Origin: Planococcus liqunii
GTDB taxonomy: Bacteria; Bacillota; Bacilli; Bacillales_A; Planococcaceae
Length of the DNA stretch: 64,000 bases
NCBI RefSeq assembly: GCF_030413595.1
Contig: NZ_CP129238.1
Coordinates: 3,534,001-3,598,000, forward strand
Direction: 5' to 3'
Below the pieces are notes generated by a model. It was given only the letters and a program-made list of their open reading frames with translations. It was not told the origin of the DNA and did no database searches. The first letter of the stretch is position 1, and every line of letters begins with the position of its first letter. Position numbers and translations under genes: made by a program. Below, in pieces: positions 34,807 through 42,717 of the stretch.

Positions 34807-36102
34807 ATGAAAAACGCACTTCATCAGCAACAAAAACTGAATTTCTCTATGACTCCTGAGCTAAGGCAGGCGATTGAACTGCTGCAATATTCAACTGCCG
34901 AGCTCGAACATTACATCCGGGAACAGGAAATGGAAAATCCGCTCATTGAACTGAAGGAAAAGGAGAATAGAGAACTTGGCCCTGCAGAGATTCCACGCTC
35001 CTTCCCTATTCAACGAAGCCCGCAAATGCCGCTTGAAGCAATTGCCAGCAGCGCAGACAATACAAGAGACTCCTTATATAGCAATGCCAAACTTATTTAC
35101 TCTGATGAAGCCGTACAAAAACTGCTGAAATTTCTGATTTACAACCTGGACGACAATGGCTATCTGGATTTTCCTGGACCGGCTGGACCGTTCAGCGAAG
35201 ACCAGATTGAAACAGGTATTCACCTCCTCCAAAAAGCCGGCCCTGCAGGAATCGGCGCCCGGAATTTAAGAGAATGCCTGCTGCTGCAAATCCAGTATTT
35301 GCATCCTGAAAAAACAGCCGCAAAAAAAATGGTGGAGCACCACTTAGACTTGCTGGCCGCACGGAAATGGAAAGAGCTTTCTTCCCTGCTGAAAATTTCT
35401 TTAGAGGAAATCAAAGAAATTCATTTGCTGATCCGCACACTTCAGCCAAAACCCTGCTCATTCACTTGCGATTTTGTTCCGCACTATTTAAAACCCGACA
35501 TCGTTATAGAAGTTGTGAATAACAAGCTTAGCTTTCAGTTAAATGACAACCATTTGCCCAGTATCCATATAAATAAATGCTATTTGCCCGCCCATCGGCC
35601 CAAAGACGAAGCCTCCGGCTATATCAGCAGCCAACTACAGAAAGTTCAATGGCTTCTTACGAGCATCGAGCAGCGGCGAGATACTCTCATCAAAATTACG
35701 GATGTCCTAATAGACCGTCAGGAGAACTTTTTCAAACTTGGTTTCGACTATTTGAACCCGCTTACGCTTAAAGACGTAGCAGACGAAATCGGCATGCACG
35801 AATCCACAATAAGCCGCGCCGTTTCAAACAAAGTAGTTCAAACTGCTTTTGGTTCTATTGAGTTGAAGCGTTTATTTTCTTCCAAACTGATGGACTCCGA
35901 AGGCAATGGCGTATCCCAGACCGCAGTGAAATTGCTAATGAAAAAATTCATTTCGCATGAAGATAAGCACAAGCCCTATTCCGACCAGAAAATAGCTGAC
36001 TATTTGGCTGCCAGTGAAGGTATTCCCATTTCAAGGCGCACCATCAGCAAATACCGGGATGAATTGAACATTCCTTCGGCCAATGGGCGAAAAGAATTAT
36101 AA
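34807..36102 (+). CDS. rpoN: RNA polymerase sigma-54 factor
   Basis: 431 residues, the usual length of SigL/RpoN. The N-terminal Gln-rich activator-interacting region (QQKLNFSMTPELRQAIELLQ) is followed by the core-binding domain, the HTH region (LKDVADEIGMHESTISRAVSNK) and the RpoN box (SRRTISKYRDELNIPSA). The near-perfect AAAGGAGG precedes the ATG. It sits directly after an operon with a -24/-12 promoter and its enhancer-binding protein, so regulator, target and sigma factor are together. Confidence 0.95.
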   Translation: MKNALHQQQKLNFSMTPELRQAIELLQYSTAELEHYIREQEMENPLIELKEKENRELGPAEIPRSFPIQRSPQMPLEAIASSADNTRDSLYSNAKLIYSDEAVQKLLKFLIYNLDDNGYLDFPGPAGPFSEDQIETGIHLLQKAGPAGIGARNLRECLLLQIQYLHPEKTAAKKMVEHHLDLLAARKWKELSSLLKISLEEIKEIHLLIRTLQPKPCSFTCDFVPHYLKPDIVIEVVNNKLSFQLNDNHLPSIHINKCYLPAHRPKDEASGYISSQLQKVQWLLTSIEQRRDTLIKITDVLIDRQENFFKLGFDYLNPLTLKDVADEIGMHESTISRAVSNKVVQTAFGSIELKRLFSSKLMDSEGNGVSQTAVKLLMKKFISHEDKHKPYSDQKIADYLAASEGIPISRRTISKYRDELNIPSANGRKEL

Positions 36103-36108
36103 AGACGA

Positions 36109-36151
36109 AAAAGCCTTCAAATCCAAGATGGATTTGAAGGCTTTCATTTTT
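36109..36151 (+). terminator. Terminator of rpoN
   Basis: An AAGCCTTCAAATCC hairpin with its complement, followed by TCATTTTT. Confidence 0.82.
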
Positions 36152-36157
36152 CATAGA

Positions 36158-36235
36158 TTAATGAGCCGCCACGCCACCGTCCACCACAAATTCCAAATCT
36201 GTGGAACATCTTAAGCGTTTCAATAGAGTAACCGA
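36158..36235 (-). pseudogene. Remnant of an SDR gene 3' end
   Basis: Read on the minus strand, 36158-36207 gives STDLEFVVDGGVAAH and a stop, against STGSEFVVDGGMTAQ at the end of the intact SDR at 36777-37511. Upstream of it LKR-like codons (36208-36235) may match the intact LKRVAQ stretch, with the intervening part deleted. No start or catalytic core remains. It is a decayed paralogue about 570 bp from the intact copy. Confidence 0.75.
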
Positions 36236-36275
36236 CAAAAAACCCTTTCCTCAATTATCTGGAAAGGGTTCTGCT
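36235..36275 (-). terminator. Terminator of the 83-residue gene
   Basis: The minus-strand hairpin AACCCTTTCC/GGAAAGGGTT is followed by TTTTGTC. Confidence 0.75.
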
Positions 36276-36288
36276 ATTCGCTTTTATA

Positions 36289-36540
36289 CTAATGCTTTGA
36301 ATCCAAAGACTTTTGCTGCAGTTTGTTGTAATACCGGACACTTGTCATTGCGCCTTCATCCACCATTTCGGCATCGTCGATTTCTGAAGGCTTTCCTAAA
36401 TTCCGGACATACTTGGAATTTAGTTTTTCCGCCGCTTTGTTCAGCTGCGCTTTTACCTTTTTCCGGTTTTCACTTTTTGAAAGATAGGCCGTTCCTGCAA
36501 CAGCTCCCGCTGCTCCAACTAGCTTGGTGATTTTACCCAC
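36289..36540 (-). CDS. Small basic hypothetical protein
   Basis: 83 residues starting at a GTG (36540) nine bases after AAAGGAG; the frame continues upstream to 36681 without a ribosome binding site. The N-terminus VGKITKLVGAAGAVAGTAYL is weakly hydrophobic, then basic (SENRKKVKAQLNKAAEKL), then acidic (SEIDDAEMVDEG). This could be a peripheral membrane or YtxH-like protein. I do not recognise a defined family. Confidence 0.6.
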   Translation of the reverse strand: MGKITKLVGAAGAVAGTAYLSKSENRKKVKAQLNKAAEKLNSKYVRNLGKPSEIDDAEMVDEGAMTSVRYYNKLQQKSLDSKH

Positions 36541-36730
36541 TGCTATCAGCTCCTTTCTATCCCTTAATCCGCCGCTTTCTTGGAGAAGAGAAAATACCTG
36601 GTTTGATCCGTCATTCATTCTTCTTATTCCCTCTTCGGGCAGAAACATGTCTTCAAAGGCAAGATGTCCCTTATAGACCACTTAAAAAAGGCAGATCAAA
36701 GAAGTTTCCGCCAATAAGGCATTGCCTACA

Positions 36731-36772
36731 GAAAAAAGCCTCCGGACCCATCTTGGACCTGGAGGCTATTGT
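36731..36772 (-). terminator. Terminator of the SDR gene
   Basis: A GCCTCCAGGTCC/GGGTCCGGAGGC hairpin (imperfect) is followed on the minus strand by TTTTTTC. Confidence 0.78.
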
Positions 36773-36776
36773 TCCT

Positions 36777-37511
36777 TCACTGTGCTGTCATGCCGCCGTC
36801 TACGACAAATTCCGAACCTGTGGAATAGCTGGAGTCGTCCGATGCCAGGAACAGCACCATGTTCGAAACTTCCTCCGACTGGGCGACGCGTTTTAACGGG
36901 ATATGCTGGGCGAATGCTTCAACAGCCGCTTTCGTGTCTTCCTGCATGATCATCGGTGTCGCGATGACGCCCGGATGCACCGAGTTGACGCGGATGCCGT
37001 AATGCGCGCATTCAATCGCCGCCGCTTTGGTCATGCCGCGCACCGCAAATTTTGTATCGGTGTAGCCGATCGCACCGGCCACCAAGCCGTTCATCGAGGA
37101 AATGTTGACGATCGAACCGCCGCCTGCTTTTTGCATGGATGGGATAATCGCTTTCATGCCAAGGAAGACGGAAACCTGGTTGATGTCGACGATGCGGCGG
37201 TATTCTTCTTCCGTCGTCTGCAGAATCGATTTCGCCATTGTGATGCCGGCGTTGTTGACCAATACGTTAACCGGTCCAAACGCTCCTTCAGCTTCTTCGA
37301 CAACGCTTGCCCAGTCTGCTTCGCTTGTGACGTTCTGCTTGATGAACAATGCATTTTCTCCCAGTTCCGCAGCAAGCGCCTTTCCTTTTTCTTCGTTCAA
37401 ATCCGTCAACACGACTTTTGCGCCTTCTTGAATGAATTTCTGTGCATGGGCCGCACCCATTCCCTGTGCCGCTCCCGTAATGATGGCAACTTTTCCTTCT
37501 AACCGAGCCAT
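36777..37511 (-). CDS. SDR family oxidoreductase (glucose 1-dehydrogenase-like)
   Basis: 244 residues, a classical SDR: TGAAQGMGAAHA, NNAGITMAKSI, catalytic Ser in NISSMNG, YTDTK, and the C-terminal STGSEFVVDGG seen in FabG/glucose-dehydrogenase-type members. NAD(P)-dependent; substrate unknown. It diverges from a TetR-family gene across a 150-bp region holding a 10-bp palindrome, so local repression by that TetR is likely. A second, decayed copy of its 3' end lies at 36158. Confidence 0.9.
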   Translation of the reverse strand: MARLEGKVAIITGAAQGMGAAHAQKFIQEGAKVVLTDLNEEKGKALAAELGENALFIKQNVTSEADWASVVEEAEGAFGPVNVLVNNAGITMAKSILQTTEEEYRRIVDINQVSVFLGMKAIIPSMQKAGGGSIVNISSMNGLVAGAIGYTDTKFAVRGMTKAAAIECAHYGIRVNSVHPGVIATPMIMQEDTKAAVEAFAQHIPLKRVAQSEEVSNMVLFLASDDSSYSTGSEFVVDGGMTAQ

Positions 37512-37554
37512 GTGTTTTCCTCCTAAAAATCGAATGTGTTAAACTAAAATAAAC

Positions 37555-37564
37555 TACATATGTA
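37555..37564. promoter_or_regulatory. Candidate TetR operator
   Basis: The perfect palindrome TACATATGTA lies between the divergent SDR and TetR genes, 44 bp ahead of the SDR start. Its role as operator is inferred. Confidence 0.4.
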
Positions 37565-37662
37565 AATTTACAGATAAATTTATTGATTGTCCATCTAAAT
37601 GGTTTGATGTCATAATAAATTCACGAATGCGTTCTTTTCCGGACGATACAGGAGGTTCCCAC

Positions 37663-38247
37663 ATGACAAACAGCGAAGACCGGCGTACGATGCGCACCCA
37701 AAAAAAGCTGAAAACGGCATTGCTCACATTATTGAAGGAAAAAGACCTGAACCGGCTGTCAATTACCGAAGTCACCCAGCAGGCCGGGTGCAACCGGGTA
37801 ACGTTCTACTCGCATTACAAAGACCTGCAGGAGCTGCTCGCTGCTATTGTGGACGACTACCTGGAAGAGCTTCAGGCTTACTTCCGCAAAAGCTTTCAGC
37901 ACTTGGAGCGTTTTTCCTCGTCCGATGCAGAGCGGCACCTCCCAATTTTTGAATTCCTCTACCAGAACCAGCGGATTTCTTCACTTGTCATCAAAGGCGA
38001 AGTGCTGCCGGGCTCACAGAACCAGTTCTGCGAAAGCCTTTTCCAGGTGTCCGAACAATCGCTGCGGCTGGAAGAAGCAAGTGATGTGGAATTGCCGGCA
38101 CTGAACTATTTCATGACATACGGAAGCCTCGGTTTTTTTCTCTACTGGATCAATCAAGACTTCAAAGAAGAACCGCTGGCGATGGCTAACAAACTGGCTG
38201 CATTGCACGGCAAAATGTATGGCGGCGCTGTAGTAATCGACGAGTAA
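37663..38247 (+). CDS. TetR/AcrR family regulator
   Basis: 194 residues. The N-terminal helix-turn-helix reads LLKEKDLNRLSITEVTQQAGCNRVTFYSHYKDLQELL, the TetR signature; the C-terminal ~130 residues form the ligand domain (TetR_C_8-like, including FMTYGSLGFFLYWINQDF). The ATG at 37663 has CAGGAGG seven bases upstream; the frame start at 37627 lacks one. It is divergent from the SDR gene, its probable target. The effector is unknown. Confidence 0.88.
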   Translation: MTNSEDRRTMRTQKKLKTALLTLLKEKDLNRLSITEVTQQAGCNRVTFYSHYKDLQELLAAIVDDYLEELQAYFRKSFQHLERFSSSDAERHLPIFEFLYQNQRISSLVIKGEVLPGSQNQFCESLFQVSEQSLRLEEASDVELPALNYFMTYGSLGFFLYWINQDFKEEPLAMANKLAALHGKMYGGAVVIDE

Positions 38248-38261
38248 TGAACAATAACAAC

Positions 38262-38290
38262 AAAAAACCCGCCGATTCCCCCGGCGGGCA
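38262..38290 (-). terminator. Possible terminator hairpin
   Basis: A CCCGCCG/CGGCGGG hairpin is followed by TTTTTTG only on the minus strand. It lies between the TetR stop and the DnaA-box cluster, with no obvious minus-strand gene ending nearby except the HAD gene 150 bp upstream. Confidence 0.5.
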
Positions 38291-38355
38291 CTGGATATGT
38301 GGATGAATCTCTCCCAAAACGGGGATAACTTTGCCGTTTCGTCATTCTTCGATGG

Positions 38356-38404
38356 TTATCCACATGTGGATAAAAATAAATATATTTCCTCTTTTCTATC
38401 CACA
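38356..38404. promoter_or_regulatory. DnaA-box triplet A
   Basis: TTATCCACA (38356-38364) directly abuts its inverse TGTGGATAA (38365-38373), an 18-bp palindrome. A third box, CTATCCACA, lies 22 bp further (38396-38404). TGTGGATGA at 38298-38306 is a possible fourth. They match the DnaA consensus TTATCCACA and lie between convergent genes. Confidence 0.7.
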
Positions 38405-38414
38405 GTTTATTAAA

Positions 38415-38452
38415 GAAAACCCGGAGCATTCGGCCCCGGGTTTTCTATTTCG
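38415..38452 (-). terminator. Terminator of the HAD gene
   Basis: An AAAACCCGG/CCGGGTTTT hairpin follows the HAD stop codon on the minus strand. Confidence 0.7.
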
Positions 38453-39116
38453 ACACCTTTAATCCATTCAACCGGTCGATCAATTCCCCAAGCGGCATAT
38501 CGGCCATCGATTCCAGCCGGTGCTCGACTTCGCAGAAATCCATCGTGTGTGTCACTTCGTTCGGCACGATGACGCAGCCCATGCCGGCGCGTTTTGCCGC
38601 AAGCGAGCCGTTGGCCGAATCCTCGAATGCCACGCATTCTTCTGGTTTGAGCCCCAGGCACTCCGCCGCTTTTACGTACAAAGCAGGGTCTGGCTTCACG
38701 ATTTCCACATCGTCGGAAGTCCGGATGCAGTCGAAGTAATCGAACAAGCCCAGGTTCTTCAGGTGGTTCGACACCCATTCATAATCGGAGCTCGAGGCAA
38801 GTCCTACTTTCAATCTCAGCTCTTTTGCCGCCTTTAAATAGTCCTCCACGCCGTCCCTTGCTTTTTCCTCAGCAAGTTTCACGTGGAACTTTTCTTTCAG
38901 CTGCGCCTGCAAATGATTGTGCTCGATTTCCTCTTCAATCAGCTCTTCGAGGTAATGGAACGGCGAAAAGCCGGTCTGTGTGCCGATTTCCCGCTGCCAG
39001 CGCTCAATCGGCAGTTCGCTGCCGTATTCCGCAAATATTTCCTGAAGCACCCGGTAATGATGGGTTTCCGTATCAAGTATGAGTCCGTCAAAATCGAAAA
39101 TGATTCCTTTGATCAT
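38445..39116 (-). CDS. HAD superfamily phosphatase, YhcW/beta-phosphoglucomutase-like
   Basis: 223 residues. HAD motif I is FDFDGLILDTE, motif II is the Ser run in LASSSDYEW, the Lys of motif III is in EIVKPDPALY and motif IV is FEDSANG. The helical cap after motif I places it with the beta-phosphoglucomutase-like subfamily (YhcW in Bacillus). It is probably a small sugar-phosphate phosphatase. The ATG at 39116 after AAAGGGAG is preferred to 39134. It ends where the frl region begins but has no clear functional tie to it. Confidence 0.85.
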   Translation of the reverse strand: MIKGIIFDFDGLILDTETHHYRVLQEIFAEYGSELPIERWQREIGTQTGFSPFHYLEELIEEEIEHNHLQAQLKEKFHVKLAEEKARDGVEDYLKAAKELRLKVGLASSSDYEWVSNHLKNLGLFDYFDCIRTSDDVEIVKPDPALYVKAAECLGLKPEECVAFEDSANGSLAAKRAGMGCVIVPNEVTHTMDFCEVEHRLESMADMPLGELIDRLNGLKVSK

Positions 39117-39149
39117 GGTGCAACTCCCTTTCAACTTAAATAAGTGATT

Positions 39150-39178
39150 GAAAAAGCACCGGATAGAGGCACTTTGCT
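39150..39178 (-). terminator. Weak terminator after frlR
   Basis: The minus-strand hairpin AAGTGCC/GGTGCTT (with G-U pairs) is followed by TTTTC and overlaps the end of the GntR gene. Confidence 0.45.
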
Positions 39179-39917
39179 ATTCTGTATAATCCGCTTCTAT
39201 ATAGAATTTCACCCGATCGCCGACCATATAATACTTAGAATAATGGACAGGCATTTGATTCGGCCCAAAAATAATCTTCTTAACCAGAATAACCGTTGAA
39301 GTTTTATTGATCCCCAGATGCTCGCACAGCTCAGTTGTTGGGTGGACATATTCAATCTCTTTTTTCACTTTTGTAAAAGGTACTTTGAATTTTTCCCGAA
39401 TTAGCTTGAACGTGGAGACACTGTCATCTAAAAGTTCATCAATGCCCGGGTATACGTTTAGCGGCAAATAAGCATAATCGACACTGAAAGGGCCTTCTGC
39501 ATCTTTCACAAGACGCACCAGCTCTACAAATTCGGTTTGTTCAGGCGAAAAAATTTTCGAAAGTTCCGAGTCGCTGCTGATGATCTGCTTTTGCAGAATT
39601 TCTTTTTCGATATTGTTTTCTTCTGTCGACAAGCCTTCTGTAAATCCTTTCAAATTCAACAGATGGAGGTCTTTTTTGGACGCCCGGACGAATGTCCCTT
39701 TGCCGCGAATCACCTCGATAATGCCTTCTTCCCCGAGTTCCTTGATCGCTCTGCGGATGGTGATGCGGCTGACATCGAAGAGTTCGCACAGTTCAGATTC
39801 ATTCGGAATCTTGTCTCCGGCTTTCAAGTTATTGGTTTTGATCAATTCCTTGATGCCAGCCTTTATCTGTTCGTATAACAATATTGGACTGTCCAAGTTT
39901 ATGCTGTCTCGATTCAT
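39177..39917 (-). CDS. frlR: GntR/UTRA family regulator of the frl operon
   Basis: 246 residues. The N-terminal winged helix of GntR type (LLYEQIKAGIKELIKTNNLK ... SRITIRRAIKELGEEGIIEV) is followed by a C-terminal UTRA ligand domain (~90-246). It sits at the end of the frl operon, in the same position as Bacillus yurK/frlR. Its likely operator is the 22-bp palindrome at 45090-45111 ahead of frlB. GGGGGAG upstream could serve either the GTG at 39920 or the ATG at 39917. Confidence 0.85.
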   Translation of the reverse strand: MNRDSINLDSPILLYEQIKAGIKELIKTNNLKAGDKIPNESELCELFDVSRITIRRAIKELGEEGIIEVIRGKGTFVRASKKDLHLLNLKGFTEGLSTEENNIEKEILQKQIISSDSELSKIFSPEQTEFVELVRLVKDAEGPFSVDYAYLPLNVYPGIDELLDDSVSTFKLIREKFKVPFTKVKKEIEYVHPTTELCEHLGINKTSTVILVKKIIFGPNQMPVHYSKYYMVGDRVKFYIEADYTE

Positions 39918-39998
39918 CACGCAGACTCCCCCTATACCTAAATTTTGGTTTTTCCCATTATTTTCACTGTACATGAGGAGCAGTTCTAAAACAAATTT

Positions 39999-40814
39999 TT
40001 AGAATTCTTTTGGATAGCCAAACCCACCGTAAACTCCGCATGTCGCTTCCGCGGATTTCGTCGCTTTTTCAATCGCCTCTTCCATGCTTGCTCCGTTTAT
40101 ATAATTCACTAAAAACCCGCCGATTAAACTATCGCCGGCTCCCATCGTATCCAGAACCGGAATTTTTGTCAGTTTCTGTTCAAAAATTTTATTTTGATCG
40201 ATAAACAAAGCCGGTTCACTGCCTCTTGTCAGCGCTGCCGCTTTAAAGTTCAAGCCCTTCAGTCTTTCAATGAACCAGTTCAATTCTTCTTCCGGCAAGT
40301 CTGCTGCAGAAAAAAAGGCATATTGGATATAAGGAGCGATTTTTTCGATATAATCCATTTCCAGATGATTGGAGAAATCATAAGAGATGTCAATCACTTC
40401 CGCAAGCTTTGCCAATTCACTTTCCATTGAAGAATAGCAGCTCACATGGCATACATCGAAGCCTTTGATATAGTCAAGATCCGCGTCAATCAGCTGAAGT
40501 TTCAACCGGTGCTGGACCGTATTTTTCGCCCCGCTCACAAAAACCCGGTCGCCTTCGTCCGTCAGCGCGACACCCGGCTGGCCGCTGATTCCTTCCGCGG
40601 TGCGGGAAAGTTCGAAATTGATCCCTTCTTCCTTCAGCGCATGTTTAATATGCGCCGCTTTATCGTCGGTTGCGAATATTCCAATATACGCTGAATCCTC
40701 CGCTCCGTTTTTCCGGGCATTGACAGCCACGTTGACGCAATTGCCTCCCGGATAGTATTTTTTCTGGTCCAAATAACAATCGACCACATTATCTCCTACA
40801 GCAACCAGTTTCAT
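39999..40814 (-). CDS. frlD: Fructoselysine 6-kinase (PfkB family)
   Basis: 271 residues of ribokinase fold, with the N-terminal DQKKYYPGGNCVNVAVNARK and the C-terminal catalytic motif DTMGAGDSLIGGFLVNYI (GAGD, catalytic Asp). In the frl context it phosphorylates fructoselysine or other fructosamines at C6 before FrlB cleavage. GAGGAGG precedes the ATG. It lies 16 bp from the permease gene frlM and 82 bp from frlR. Confidence 0.9.
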   Translation of the reverse strand: MKLVAVGDNVVDCYLDQKKYYPGGNCVNVAVNARKNGAEDSAYIGIFATDDKAAHIKHALKEEGINFELSRTAEGISGQPGVALTDEGDRVFVSGAKNTVQHRLKLQLIDADLDYIKGFDVCHVSCYSSMESELAKLAEVIDISYDFSNHLEMDYIEKIAPYIQYAFFSAADLPEEELNWFIERLKGLNFKAAALTRGSEPALFIDQNKIFEQKLTKIPVLDTMGAGDSLIGGFLVNYINGASMEEAIEKATKSAEATCGVYGGFGYPKEF

Positions 40815-40829
40815 CCCAAATTCCTCCTC

Positions 40830-41756
40830 TTATCCTTTCACAGATCCTTCCGATAACCCTCTCACCAAATACCGCTGCAGGAATACCAGCAGAATCACCA
40901 TCGGAATCGTCGCAATCACCATTCCTGCGAGCAATACGCCCCAATCGGTTCTGAGCGCATCCCTGAAATTCATCAACCCTGACGGAATGGTCTTCAATAC
41001 GTCCGAATCAATAAAGACCGTCGCAAACATGAATTCATTCCAGGCAAAGTATGCCGTCAAAACGATTGTTGTCACAATGATCGGAATCGACAGCGGCAGG
41101 TAGATGCGCGCGTAGATGCCAAACTCGCTGCAGCCATCAATGATCGCCGACTCTTCCAGTTCCTTCGGAATACTTAAGAAGAACGCACGGATCAGGATGA
41201 TTGTCAGCGGCAGCCGGTACGCCACATAGGTCAAAATCAGCGCCCAATGCGTATTGATCAAATCGAGCCATGTCAGCAGTTCAAACAACGGTATCAATGC
41301 GACCTGGGGATTCATCATGATGCCCCCGATGGTGAAGATCAGCGCGACGTCAATCCAGCGTGATTTATAGCGCGACAGTGTAAACGCTGCCATCGAGCCG
41401 ATCATGACGACCAGCACAATTGTCGACAATGTCACGAAAAGGCTGTTGAAGAAGTACCCGGAGATTCCCATCGACCAGGCCGTTGCATAGTTCTCGAAAT
41501 GCCAGACGGAAGGCAAGCCCCACACATTGTTATAAATCTCATCATAGCTTTTTAATGAAGAAACAACCATCCAGAAAAGCGGATAAAGGATGACAAAAGC
41601 AAACAGCAATAGGCCGAGGAGAACCATGTTTTTTGTCACTTTGCCCTGAAGGCTGGTTTTCATTGAGGTTTTGGCTTTTTTAGCCGGCCGCTCCTTGTTA
41701 ACCGGTTTTTCGGGCGCAAGCATATCGACTTTGATATTTTCATTTGTTTTTGTCAT
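40830..41756 (-). CDS. frlM: ABC transporter permease, fructoselysine uptake (FrlM-like)
   Basis: 308 residues, six membrane helices after a ~35-residue cytosolic lead. The inner-membrane coupling loop is EESAIIDGCSEFGIYARIYLPLS (the EAA motif of CUT1 permeases). It pairs with FrlN and receives substrate from FrlO. The ATG at 41756, next to the frlN stop, has AAGGA eight bases upstream and is preferred to 41765. No ATPase gene is in the operon. Confidence 0.88.
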   Translation of the reverse strand: MTKTNENIKVDMLAPEKPVNKERPAKKAKTSMKTSLQGKVTKNMVLLGLLLFAFVILYPLFWMVVSSLKSYDEIYNNVWGLPSVWHFENYATAWSMGISGYFFNSLFVTLSTIVLVVMIGSMAAFTLSRYKSRWIDVALIFTIGGIMMNPQVALIPLFELLTWLDLINTHWALILTYVAYRLPLTIILIRAFFLSIPKELEESAIIDGCSEFGIYARIYLPLSIPIIVTTIVLTAYFAWNEFMFATVFIDSDVLKTIPSGLMNFRDALRTDWGVLLAGMVIATIPMVILLVFLQRYLVRGLSEGSVKG

Positions 41757-41757
41757 C

Positions 41758-42642
41758 CTACTCATCCTTTCCGGTTCCGGAAACCTTGATTTGGATCAGG
41801 GCAAAAATCGCAGTGACCACAAAAATCAGTGTGGCAACAGCCGATGCATACCCCATATTGTCTTTAAAGAACCCTTGCTGATACATATAAACCGACATGG
41901 TCATCGAGCTCGTGCCCGGACCGCCGTTGGTCAGGATATACGGTTCGTTGAAAACGAGCATCGATCCGGTGATGGTAATCAGCATATTGACGAAAAGCGT
42001 TTCTTTTACCTGCGGAACCGTGATGCTGAAAAATTGCCGGATCTTTCCGGCACCATCGATGTCAGCTGCTTCATATAATTCTTTCGGGATTTTTTGGATT
42101 GCTACGATAAACAGCATCGTGATAAAGCCGATGCTCTGCCATTGCGACATCGCAATGACCGCATAAATTGATGTCGTCGCATTTCCAAGCCAAGGAACAG
42201 CCAGATTCCCCAAGCCAATCAGCTCCAAAAAGCTGTTCAAAAGCCCCATTTGAGGATTGTAGATAAAGTTGAAAAGCAGCGCGATGACTGAAATTGAAAT
42301 CATCACCGGTATGAAATAGACAACCCGCAGCATTGGTGCAATCCGGCGGAACAGCTTGTCTTCAAGGATTGTCGCCAGAACAAGCGCAAATGCCACTTGG
42401 AAAACCACCGAGATGATTGCGTACTTGATGTTGTTGATCAATGCCGTCATGACGATCTTATCCCCAAACAACTGTTCAAAAGCAGAAAAACCAACAAACT
42501 CTTTGGTCGGAGAAAATACACTAAAGTCAAAGAAACTGTTATAGAAGTTTTGAATAAGTGGCATATAGATGAAGATGCCTAAAAACAAGAGGCTGGGCAA
42601 TATGAATAAGATTGGGACAATCCGGTTTCTTCTGGCGATCAT
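41758..42642 (-). CDS. frlN: ABC transporter permease, fructoselysine uptake (FrlN-like)
   Basis: 294 residues, six membrane helices, with the EAA loop YEAADIDGAGKIRQFFSITVPQ. It is a CUT1 sugar-type permease and partner of FrlM. The longest frame starts at 42660; the ATG at 42642 has AAGGTG upstream and removes six residues. It follows frlO by about 75 bp and is immediately followed by frlM. Confidence 0.88.
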   Translation of the reverse strand: MIARRNRIVPILFILPSLLFLGIFIYMPLIQNFYNSFFDFSVFSPTKEFVGFSAFEQLFGDKIVMTALINNIKYAIISVVFQVAFALVLATILEDKLFRRIAPMLRVVYFIPVMISISVIALLFNFIYNPQMGLLNSFLELIGLGNLAVPWLGNATTSIYAVIAMSQWQSIGFITMLFIVAIQKIPKELYEAADIDGAGKIRQFFSITVPQVKETLFVNMLITITGSMLVFNEPYILTNGGPGTSSMTMSVYMYQQGFFKDNMGYASAVATLIFVVTAIFALIQIKVSGTGKDE

Positions 42643-42717
42643 ACCTGCACCTTCTTTCATTTTAATAAGTCCTAATATTCAAGTGAACATTAGGACTTAT
42701 CCAGTTCTGCACTGTTG

